A DNA stretch of 64,000 nt from Paracyclopina nana. Lineage: Eukaryota > Arthropoda > Copepoda > Cyclopoida > Cyclopettidae. Below the pieces are notes generated by a model. That model was not told the origin of the DNA and did not search any database. It saw only the letters and a program-made list of their open reading frames with translations. Positions 54,401 to 64,000 of the stretch are shown piece after piece (positions within the stretch are counted from its first letter, which is position 1; each line of letters opens with the position of its first letter). Made by a program: the position numbers and the translations under genes. Location: contig JAGUCH010000008.1 in NCBI GenBank assembly GCA_019096065.1, positions 129,001 through 193,000 of the forward strand. Reading direction: 5' to 3'.

Positions 54401-56454
54401 TATTCTGCTTTGGCTACATTTCATGAATAATTGAGCCTTTTTGGTCCATCAGTGAGCAAACATTGCTATTACTATTTTATGTAGTGACACATACACACTT
54501 TTTATTTAGTTTTCCAAAATACATTTGTTGAATACACTTGTGAATTTCTCAAATACAAACAAGCTAAATTGGCTAAAATTTGTCTGCCTACAAGCCTATG
54601 ATGAACGGCTTTTCTGCCAGAATACACTTGTGTATTTGAGCTGATTAACTTACTTGCTTATTAATTAGCCTTTCCGTAAGCTCTTGTATTTTTTGAGAAA
54701 TGCACAAGTGTATTCAACAAATGTATTTTAAACTCTGTATGAACGAATCTGAATACAAATGGATTCATCTGATTACAGACGTATTTCTTTGAATTGAAAT
54801 GTATTTCTCAAAGTTCGAGTGTATTCCGTTTAATGAGCTTGTATTTACACTGATAACTAGAAGCTTCTCATTCTGAATACAATTTTTGGCTATTTTTATT
54901 TTGTATTTTTTCCAAATACATTTATAGCTAATTATGTATCTGAATACATCTCTCACGGAAAAAGAAAAAAAATATTTACTTAAGTACATTTAGTGTTTAC
55001 AGTTACATTTTTTAAGTAAAAGTGATTGTTCAACTGTATCCAAGCTTACAGTCAAAAGTTCACAAATACACTCAAATACATTTGAATACATGTTGAGTTG
55101 ACATTTCGTAAAAATTGGCTCCACTTCAAACTTTTCAAGAGTCTCGATATTACAATAGTGCTTGACATTTGGAGGCAAAGTCTGAATACACATGTGTATC
55201 ATCTTTATGCTCTGTATTAGATGTATTTGTGATGATGCATTGTTGATCATTACATGCTGATGTTACTGGTAAGAAGTTGGGCGCGGTGTGAAAGCTTCGC
55301 TGTTGGTGTACTGACATTGCCCTACCAAAGGTCATGGAAATGGCTCGATTAATGACCCGTAACCTAATACAGTACACTAATGTGCGACTACTGTTTTACA
55401 TGCTGATTTGCTATGCCTCAGCTCTGAATACATGCATGTATTCCTAATACGTCTAACTACATCATCATTAAAACAAGGTAAGAGCTTTTCAGTTTATTTT
55501 TTGAAGGGCTCAAATACAGCTAGTACAAAAAGTTAAAATACATCGCATTTTTTATTCCAAAATAATCCAGCTACTTTTCAAAATGCTAAATAAGTTTATT
55601 TGTAAAGTGTAGCTCACAACACAATTTAAACCGTATTCATATATATAGCAGTGTTTCCTAAATACATCTATATTTCTTTAATACTGCCATTTTTCCGAAA
55701 TACAGCTGTATGTTCAAATTCAATCGTTTATACAAAATACAGCCGTATTTTCTAAATACAGGTGAATTTCCCGAATACAGCTGAATTTCCCGAATACAGC
55801 TGAATTTACCAAATACAGCCGTATTTACTAAATACAGTCATATTTCCTATATACAACCGTATTTCCTAAATACATACAGCAGTATTTCCTTATATCAGCC
55901 TTATTTCCTAAAAAACAGCCTTATTTCCTAAAAACAGCCTCATTTCCCAAATACAGCCTCATTTCCCAAATACAGCCGTAATTTAGAGGAATACATCAAA
56001 ATACTCTAGCTGCATTTCAAAATACAAGCGTAACTCCAAATACAACTTTAGCAAGGCATCTTGTCCCTTCACCCAGGGAAGCAAAGCAACCAGGCAAGCA
56101 CTGAGATGGAGGCCGCCAACCTCCTCGATAGCAGCCTCGAGCAGATGAGCTGGCTCTCAGTGTACTACCAGCCTTGAATTGGTTTGGGGAGAGCATCTCT
56201 GCTAACTTCGAAGCCAGAGAGGAGAGCCCAAAGTCGAGCCCATCGAAGCAAAGCAAGGCAGCACTGCAAATGGGAAAAGAGAAAGCCACCTGCACAGGCG
56301 CACTGTGAACATTTTTGGCTTTCCAGTTGAGGCAGCAGGGAAAGTTCAGTTGTGCCCAAGTGAGGAACAACCAGCCACCACAAGCTGCGAACAACCAGAA
56401 TACATTTCCTCAAGGCAGCAGAATACATTTGAGTGTAAGCATGGAGTTTTGGTG
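54401..56454 (+). repeat. Region dense in AATACA/TGTATT, with a 19-bp array at 55660-56000
   Basis: AATACA(T/G) and its complement occur every few tens of bases from 54510 on. Between 55660 and 56000 the unit AAATACAGCCGTATTTCCT repeats about fifteen times with variants (AGCTG, AGCCTC). 55990-56454 changes to GC-richer sequence leading into the first coding exon of the SRCIN1-like gene. Confidence 0.7.
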
Positions 56455-59400
56455 ATGCTCAGCCTCATCAAATCCGCGCGCAAAAAGGATGGAGGCCAAA
56501 AGGGGAAAAGCAGTAGTAATGGCAAGCTTTTGAACAACAATCAGTTCTTCAAGGATTCTTCTTCGGGGCCCAATAGCGGCGGCCTCAACGCGAGCATGGA
56601 GTTGCCCGGCTCGAGGCCGGCCTCGGCCATGCAGCTGATGAACAATGAGAGGCCGTCCTCGAGGTCATCAAATTCATCCAGAAGGTAAAATAAGCTTGTA
56701 TTCAGATGTATGTATTCAGATGTATTCTGATAAAAATGGTTTTTTGTAAGCTTTATGATTACATTGAGTTAGGTTAAGTATGTATTCAAAGTGAAGGCAA
56801 AGATGTATCCGGTATTATTTTTTTACAATTGTTTTAGGTAGGTGTAAGGATTACTTTGACTTGAGAATGTATTCAGTGGTTATGTATTTGAGAGTAGTGG
56901 GTTATGTATTTTTGAAAATCTAAGATGTATTCAGCTGTATCCATATTACAATTGTTTTAGGTTTACATTGAGTTAGGTTGAGTATAATGTATTCAAGTGA
57001 TGTATTTTTGAAAAGGTAAGATGTATCCGGTAACATTCTTAGAACTATTGGTTTAGGCAGGTGTAAGGATTACTTTGAGTTGAGTATGTATTCAGTGGTG
57101 ATGCATTTGAGAGTAGCTGGTGATGTAGTTATGTAAGTAAGATGTATTCAGCTGTATTCTTATTACTTTGAGTTAGGTTGAGTATGTATTCAGTAGTAAT
57201 GCATTTGTGAGCAGGTTATTTTTTGAGGTGTATTATAAATTATTATAATTAAGGATGATCCAAGCTTTACTTTTTCGGTGGTGATGTATTTGTGGGTTGG
57301 TATTGAGGTGAATTTTAAAAAATTGTTTTTTTGTAACAACTAGCTACTGTTTTTGGTAGTTTTCGGAGGCCTTTTTTATAAGGTTTTCCATGCATTTATG
57401 ATGATATTTTTATTCGCAACTCCCTTCAGCTGTATTTTAGTAACACCAACATGTATTCACCAATCAATGCCAAAAATACTACAAAATACAGCTACTTTTG
57501 TTAGCTTGACTAATGCTCCTGTATTTAGAGCACTTTTGGACCAAATTGAACAAATTCCTAATACAGAGCAAGGAAAATACAACCTCAAATCTGATGGTGT
57601 ATTTAAAAGTATTTGTATAAGTACATAGCTGTATTTATCGCACTTGTCAGAGGAGAACTGATGATGAAAGTCCAAGCTAGGAATTCCTTTGATCTTTTAT
57701 CATGGATCTATTGTGCTTAAGCCATTATTATCATCAACTAGAATATTTTCTCCTATGCAAGAAATATGATAGCTTCATGCTTAGAGTAATGCTGTAGATA
57801 GCTGTGGAACACTCTTTATGACTATAGGCGTCCAAGGCGAGGAGCAGAGCCTAGCCGTCTAGGATAATTTTTAAAAATTCCGTTTACTTTAAAAAGTGAT
57901 TTAAAATGGCTCAGTGGCTCAGGCGTTAGACTCGCGTGTTCCATTTCAATGGTTCGAGTCCTGGTACTTTCCACAATTGCTAAGAGTCACATCAAATCGC
58001 CGAAAAAAAGGGCTACAAGCAGATACATCACCACTTACTTCAAAGAGTGTTTCAAAATGGCTTTGTGGCTCAGGCGTTTAACTCTTTTATTCCATTTCAA
58101 TGGTTCGATTCCTGGTACTTTCCACTAATGCAAAAAGGCTACAAGCAGATACATCACCGCCTACTGCAAAGAGTATTTTAATTTTGCTCAGTGGTTCAAG
58201 CGTAAAACTCTTTTGTTCCATGTCTATGGTTCGATTCCTGGTACTTTCCACAATTGTTAAGAGTCACATCAAATCGCCGAAAAAAAGGCTACAAGCAGAT
58301 ACATTACCGCTTACTTAAAACAAGTGTTTCAAATTTGCTCTCGTGTTTCATTTCCGTGGTTCGAGTCCTGGTACTTTCCGCAGTTGCAAAAAGTCCTTTC
58401 CAATCACCTAAAAAAGGGTATTAGCAGATGCAAAAAGTCCCATCGAATCGCCCATAAAGAAAGTTATTAGCAGATACATCACCGCTTACTTGAAACTAGT
58501 GTCTCTAATTTGCTCAGTGGCTCTAGCGTAAAACTCTCGTGTTCCATTTCCATGGTTCGAGTCCCGTTACTTTCCTCTAATTTGCCGCCTTCTGCAGTCA
58601 CTTCGCTCCACTCGATATGAACAAGTGTGCTTACATCCATCTCACTCTCTCGTTTCAGATCCAATCAGCCTCGCTTGGGCGTGAACACTTACTTGTTCGA
58701 GGACGACCCTGGCATCATGTCCGAGGTCGAGACGGCCTCCACGCGTTTCCGGAAGACGACCAGCTCTTCATCAACGCGGCCTCCGCCAGCCGCCTCCAGC
58801 GGGGCCAGACTTCCACGGACTTCAATAAACAACAACAAATATCAGCTGTTTTCCGAGGACGACCCTGGCATCATGTCCGAGGCCGAAACGGCCTCGACCA
58901 CGCGGGGCAAGAGGTCTTCCAACCGGAACCACTCGATCCCTTCCATGGGCGGTTATTACAAGCCTCAGCAGCAGAGGTCAGTCCAGTTTAGGCATCCACT
59001 GGCACAAATACACACTGAAGCAGCCTCCAGTTATTTGAGCGAGGACGACCTCGACCCTGGCATCATGTCCGAGGCCGATACATCCTCGACCTCTGGCAGG
59101 AAGCGGAGGCAAATACAGCTGCAGCAAATACAGCGGAAAAAGGCGGATTTGCCCATTGTCAGGACGCCCTCGAAGACCCTGGAGAGGCCCCTGGGCCTGG
59201 TTTTCCTGGTCTACAGGGGCGAGACGAAGCGGGCGGTCCTGCCCAACGAAATAACCAGTCTGGACACGGTGAAGGCTCTCTTTGTGCGGAGCTTCCAGAA
59301 GACCCTCACCATGGAATACATGGATACACCGCGGGTACATATTTACATCCATGACAGCACCAAGGACATCTTCTACGAGCTGGAAAACCTGGGCGAGATC

Positions 59401-62284
59401 AGGGACCGAACCGTCCTCAAGCTCTTCGAGGCCGACAGCTCGGGTAGGGGCCCCTCGGGCCTCGGGCCCTCGGGCCTCCCGCCCATCACTAATAGCGACG
59501 ACGAGGCGGGTTTCCCAGGGAATCCCCCGAATACAGGAGAAGATCTTGCGGCCGGCGCCGCCCTGTCTACTGGGACGTATCCGGGCGGCGCCAGGCTGTC
59601 TGCGGGCCGTCTGGCGCCGGTGCAGCTGCCCTTGGAGCTGGGAGAGCCCGAGTATGTGGACAGCCGCCATGTGAAGGCCATGAAGGCCTTGAACCGCGTA
59701 CAGCGCGAATACGAAACCCTGCCCAGGAATACATTTTCCCTGCTAGAGCAGGAGAAGATCGCCGCCATTTTGAACCACCAAACGAGCATCAAGTCTTCTG
59801 GACATGGAGGCCATTTCAAAATGGCGGCCTCCTCGCCTGAGAGCGTGGTGATTCCCTCGAGGTTCTCGGGGCTGCCAGAGGCCAGTCGATACTACCCCAG
59901 GCCTGAGTCGACTGAAGAGGCCAAGGCCAGGATGATGCACATGGAGGCCCAGCTCAGCCAGCTGACTGGCATGGTGGAGAAGGCCCTGAAGAACAAGAGG
60001 CTGGGCAAGAAAACGGTGTCCTTTGACAAGTCTGTGACCTTCAGCGATGATCCTCCTCCTCAGCAGCAACAGCAGGTCCAGGGCATCCTGGTCACTGCCA
60101 ATAAAAAGATCCTCCACCAAAATGGAGGCAACTCTTCTTCTGTCGTGCCAGCCTCTAATGGCCTTCTGCTGAGTTCGAGTGGCCAACCTCAATTGCAGCA
60201 TAACCACAGATGCTTAGCGCAACCTTCTGCGGCTGCAGGGTAATGACGCAATATAACGCTTTCTTTTACTTTTAGGCTGAAACGACGCCCCATGTGGGGG
60301 CAGAAGCGTTTAAGAAATTGAATCGAGCGTTTAAATGAGAGGATGAGTTGACTCACTTGAACGCTTCAAGCTAAAATGGTGGCGTTCAAGGCAAACAAAC
60401 AGCCGTAATCAAAGAAAGCCCATACTGCAGATATCTCAGATAGGCCTCCTTGGTTTTTTTTGACAGCATATATGCATTTGTTGTCAGACAAAAGGAAGAA
60501 GAAGAACACAGGCTTTATTCAATTTTCCTGGATGCGCAATTCCTCAAAGCTAAAGTTAGCCATGTCTCAACTTTTGTGATGATAACTTCATTGCATCAGC
60601 TAAACTGAGAACGAGTTCCTCTTAGATTATCAAGGACTGTTTCAATTATAAAAGCCGAGCTTCGATGATGTCTTAAATGCCACTTTTGTAGCTTGAAGCG
60701 TTCAAGTGAGTCAACTCATCCTCTCATTTAAACGCCTGGTTCAATTACTTGAACGCTCTCTACTGAACATAGTGCGTTGTTTTACACTAAAATCCGCTTT
60801 CAAAGAGCATTCATTGGTTCATTTTGTAATACCTTGCTACTCACAGACCTGAAAGCACTGAGCTTTACCACAACCTACGCCGCCTCCACAAATCGACAAG
60901 GGAATTGAAGCAAGAAGTGAGGGTTCTTCGCAGGCTCACTCAACTCCAATCCATGGCGATGAAGGACCTGGTGCAAGACACTTTTATCAAGCTAAGAGAA
61001 GCCTGCATCACCTTCTCCACCCATGCTCACAGCCAACCTCAGCAGATGATTGACACCAATCAGGACCCAGAGCTATGGAGGCTTGCCACCGATGAGGAGG
61101 CCTTCATCAAGGACCTCAATGAGCTGGTCACCACCACTTGCCAGCTGGAGGCCAAGGTGGAGGAGACCAGGTCTGGAGTGATCAACAAGAAGAACAAGAT
61201 CAGCTTGGTGGATGTGGAATCCATGGCATTGACACTGAGCAAGTGCAGCAAAACGGTCACCCTGTTGAAGCAAGCTTTCCCCAGCTTGGAGGCCAACATC
61301 AAGAGCGGTCAGCAGCCTCTGGCAGCGAGCAATCCGGAGAGGCGGCGAATGACTGAGGACTTCCTCAAGAGGACTCCGGAGAGGATGGAGAACATCTGGA
61401 GGAGGTGCAAGAAGCTCACTGGAACCCTGGTCACCCTCAAGAGGTTGGCCTCAGTTCAGGAGCAGAGGTTCCATCTTGGAAACAACGCTTTGGACTCTTC
61501 TTCTTCGCTGTCACCGATACCCCCCTCCTCTTCGAATAGCGAAGACTCCTCTACCTCTCCCAACCCCAGGAGGAAATCCAGACCCCTCTCCTTTGAAGAG
61601 TCCATCTCAGAGCCTGCTCAGGCAGACCCTTTGGCAGACACTGACTCAGCTGACCTGGCCAGCAAAAAGGCTGCCCCACCTCCACCCCCACCAAGGTCCA
61701 GCTCCAGCATTGCCAATGCCAAGAGCAGCTCTGATGAAGAGCTCAGCCTCACCAGCAGCAGTGAGAGTGTCAACAGCCAGGAGCTGAAGAAGCCTCCACC
61801 TGTGGCTGCCAAACCCACCAATGTGGACATCAAGAGCTTGACAGCCAAAGCCAGGCAGGATGCTTTGGAGCAAAGGCACCAAGAGCTGCTCTCCAGGCAG
61901 AAGCAGCTGCAAGAGCAGTACCAAAGGCTGCAAAACATGCAGAAGAAGTCTAGCAATGGAGAAGGAGGCCACAATGGCACCACTCCTGAAGAGCCTATTC
62001 TTGACAAATCAGCTGCCAAGTCAGCTGTTGCAACAGCTGACACTTCAGCTGTTGCATCAGCTGACACTTCAGCTGCTGCATCAGCTGATGACTCAGCTTC
62101 AAATTCAGCTCATACATTTGATGGCAAAGCAGCTGTATCAGCTGATACATCAGCTGTTGTGTCAGCTGACGCGTCAGCTGCCGCCAAGAAGAAGCTTCCC
62201 CCTGCTGTGCCTGTGAGAATCAACTCAAGCTTGAGTAACAACAACCAAAAGGACCAGAAAGTGTATGAAACTGAGATAATTTGA
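56455..62284 (+). CDS. SRCIN1/sickle tail (KIAA1217)-like adaptor protein
   Basis: Three exons, 56455-56684, 58659-60239 and 60847-62284, join in frame to 1082 residues. After a Ser-rich N terminus come three copies of ED-D-x-GIMSE-(A/V)-(E/D)-T (residues about 92, 145 and 207). Residues about 250-336 form the AIP3/SRCIN1-type domain (LGLVFLVYRGETKRAVLPNE, then HIYIHDSTKDIFYELENL and VLKLFEAD). A coiled coil follows at about 605-680 (LYHNLRRLHKSTRELKQE), then poly-Pro (APPPPPPRSS), a second coiled coil (ELLSRQKQLQEQYQRLQ) and an Ala/Ser-rich tail. Mammalian relatives are cytoskeletal scaffolds that bind SRC regulators and actin or microtubule proteins. The start is the first ATG in frame; a further upstream coding exon is possible. 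Coding exons are much GC-richer than introns. Confidence 0.85.
57903..58577 (+). repeat. Five tRNA-like tandem units in SRCIN1-like intron 1
   Basis: Units at about 57903-57972, 58048-58125, 58168-58250, 58330-58380 (internally deleted) and 58506-58577 each have GCTCAGTGG, TAAAACTC or TTAGACTC, TTCCATTTC, and the B box GGTTCGAGTCC followed by GGTACTTTCC. The interval of about 140 bases carries AAAAGGCTACAAGCAGATAC and ATCACCGCTTACT between units. This is a tandemly amplified tRNA-derived repeat, not a set of functional tRNAs. Confidence 0.75.
60320..60742. mobile_element. Inverted-repeat element in SRCIN1-like intron 2
   Basis: 60320-60374 and 60689-60742 are near-perfect reverse complements (about 52 of 55 bases), sharing GCGTTTAAATGAGAGG, ATGAGTTGACTCACTTGAA and CGCTTCAAGCTA. 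The middle 310 bases are unique. It fits a small MITE or solo foldback; no target duplication is clear. Confidence 0.75.
62009..62184 (+). repeat. CAGCTG-dense coding repeat at the end of the SRCIN1-like gene
   Basis: CAGCTG occurs 12 times in about 175 bases, within roughly 30-bp units TCAGCTG(T/C)TGCATCAGCTGA. The coded peptide is Ala/Ser/Thr/Asp-rich (TSAVASADTSAAASADDSA). Confidence 0.8.
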
Positions 62285-63093
62285 AATATGGAGTATGATG
62301 CAAAAAACACCGGTGAAGTCTTGCTTTTTTTGCTTTGCCTTCTTTTCCACTTCAGTATTGTTTTGATTCCCTGCTACTTCTACTAAAATTGATAAATACA
62401 ATTGTGATATGTTACAGCATGAAAAATACACTCAAAAATGCTCTCTTGTTAAGCCAAAAAGCCATAGTGAAGCTTTCTTAATTAATGTCTAATTGACAAG
62501 AAGTCCTTGTTATGCATTCATACAGATAATTTTAGAATAGGAATCCAAATTTTTATAGAGCGGAGCAACCAGTGTTTAGTTTCTTAATTTTACAAGGAAA
62601 GAAGTACGCTTTGCCCTGCTCGAATAATCCTAGCCAGTTTAATTGAGACGAGTTAGGTGTCCAAGGTGTGGAGAAATACTTTGCCAACTTGGATGATTCG
62701 AGGGCAGCGTTGTACACCAAGTGAAGAAATCAGTGTTTTTATGTGCACACTGGGGTGCTTTGGCGTAAAAAACTTTTAATCTGAACATAGCGAGAAATAA
62801 AAATGTACATATGCAAAGGCGGAGCCCAAACATTTTCGAGAATTAAAAAATGTTTGCTGAGAAACGAGACCCAACGGATTCATAGCATTGTGTTTCACAA
62901 ACTTAATGGCATTGCCTCATGTCGTCATGCATTTTGGCGAAATAAATAATGTGCAGATTTTACTAAAGTGCTTTGCTTATTTGAATCAAGTACGCATCAT
63001 AAATTTGATCTTTTGTGAATGGCAGTTAATTCGGCTCAGATAATTTAAGAAAAGAAGTCTGACTGTGGACGTCTATCTTCCTATTTTTGCAGA
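62285..63093. other. 3' flank of the SRCIN1-like gene and FKBP2 upstream region
   Basis: AT-rich; AATAAA-type words at about 62801 and 62941 could serve as poly(A) signals. Nothing else is recognised. Confidence 0.45.
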
Positions 63094-63444
63094 ATGAAAT
63101 CGATTGCTCTGGTGACTTTGGTGGCAGTTTTGGCCATTGGCAGCCTCCATTTGTCAAATGGCGAAGAAGGGGAAAAGCAGCCCAAGAAAAAGCTCCAGAT
63201 TGGCATCAAAAAGAGAGTGGAGAATTGTGAGCAAAAATCCAGGAGAGGAGATTTGCTCAGCATGCATTACACTGTAATAATTTGCTCTTTTCCTCCAATG
63301 TTCAATGTTTTCATTTTTGGCCTTTTTTTAGGGCACTCTCGAGGATGGAACTGAATTTGACTCCAGCATTCCTAGAGGACAACCTTTGCAATTTACCCTC
63401 GGATCCGGCCAAGTCATCAAAGGCTGGGATCAAGGCCTCATTGG
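63094..63444 (+). CDS. FKBP2: FKBP2-type ER peptidyl-prolyl isomerase, first two exons
   Basis: Exon 1 (63094-63273) encodes a signal peptide ([19 protein letters not shown]) and the strand [27 protein letters not shown]. Exon 2 (63332-63444) encodes [32 protein letters not shown] and DQGLIG. The YTGTLEDGTxFDSS, [16 protein letters not shown] and ER signal peptide are those of FKBP2 (FKBP13), a 140-residue folding enzyme of the ER lumen. The last exon(s) with the RKL, PPHLAYG-type part and the ER retention signal are not in the window; the gene runs past 64000 after a donor at 63445. Confidence 0.9.
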
Positions 63445-64000
63445 GTAACTCGATTTCACAATCAATCGAGCAAAGTCAAGCAAAGCATTTTAGCAAAATC
63501 TGCCCAATATTTTTTCCATCAAAGTGCATGTCGACATGATGCAACTGCATTAAAAGATTGAAGCGCTACTCCATGAAAATGTCGAAGCACATATCGCATA
63601 TAATTTCCTACAATACTTGCTGCATTGTTCATTGCTCAACTTCAATCAGGCCCATACTAAATACTGCCCACGATCGCGCACTATCGCGCACAATCGCGCA
63701 CAATCGCGCACAATCGCGCACAATCGCGCACAAACGCGCAACTACTAAAAACTGACCATGGATCAAAACGCGCACAAACGCGCACAAACGCGCACAATCT
63801 TAATACTGCCCAGAGATGATAATTAACAGACTGATTTTTTAGGCCAGAGCTTCGTTTGATACATCGATTCGGGTTTGATTTTTCAATTTTGGGCCCAAAC
63901 CCCTTGTCACCATGTGGTTTGATGGGGTTTCAAGTTTGGCGGCCCCCAGGATGCTCTAAGGGGGTCAAATGGGGCCTGGTCTAATCAGCTGATTGAAACA
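63445..64000 (+). repeat. FKBP2 intron with a 10-bp microsatellite (CACAATCGCG)
   Basis: From 63672 to 63735 the unit CAATCGCGCA repeats about six times with a variant CAAACGCGCA that continues at 63763-63797. The unit contains ATCGCG/CGCGCA palindromic words and CpGs, unlike the AT-rich flank. No further FKBP2 exon is recognised before the window ends. Confidence 0.75.

Noticed and set aside
58978-59670. 230-codon minus-strand frame opposite the SRCIN1-like exon
   Set aside because: It is explained by high GC and codon bias of the real plus-strand exon with the AIP3-type domain.

Overview
The window is nuclear DNA from an animal with short introns, AT-rich intergenic DNA and many small repeats. 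An arthropod, most likely a crustacean, fits best. The reasons are a chemosensory ionotropic-receptor-type gene, Ly6/quiver-type GPI proteins, a RalGAP alpha orthologue, a sickle tail/SRCIN1 homologue and an FKBP2 orthologue, together with metazoan tRNA-Asp genes. Genus cannot be told from the sequence alone.

Layout. 1-2.5 kb: tRNA-promoter repeats and a MITE. 2.5-3.9 kb: a tandem pair of TMEM272-like four-TM genes. 4.6-5.7 kb (minus): the C-terminal half of an ionotropic receptor whose upstream side ends in a 3-kb inverted repeat built of a 9-bp minisatellite (5.7-8.7 kb). 8.7-10 kb: a foldback element and a GC-rich minisatellite. 10-15.3 kb: three tandem copies of an unrecognised single-pass glycoprotein gene: one decayed, one with a remodelled C terminus, one complete. 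15.4-24.1 kb (minus): a 4-exon gene for a secreted Pro/His-rich repeat protein of 2829 residues. 24-27 kb: a series of tRNA-like sequences. 27.2-31.5 kb: a two-exon GPCR-like gene whose 3.3-kb intron carries, on the opposite strand, a multi-exon cysteine-rich secreted gene with two phase-compatible 3' ends. 30.6 and 32.9 kb: two inverted tRNA-Asp genes. 34.1-39.4 kb (minus): two Ly6/quiver-like genes, the second with an apparent frameshift, separated by hairpin repeats and a low-copy minisatellite. 40.6-50.8 kb (minus): a complete RalGAP alpha homologue (1860 residues) with an overlapping upstream reading frame. 56.5-62.3 kb: a SRCIN1/sickle tail homologue. 63.1 kb to the end: the first two exons of FKBP2.

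Several genes (the nested cysteine-rich gene, both Ly6-like genes, the glycoprotein genes) have short exons and were assembled by reading splice sites and checking phase. Each complete join given here divides by three, but none is confirmed by transcripts.

There is no operon-like pathway. The accessory part is rich in secreted or GPI-anchored surface proteins undergoing local exon and gene duplication, among hairpin-forming repeats. The conserved genes (RalGAP alpha, SRCIN1-like, FKBP2) are ordinary.
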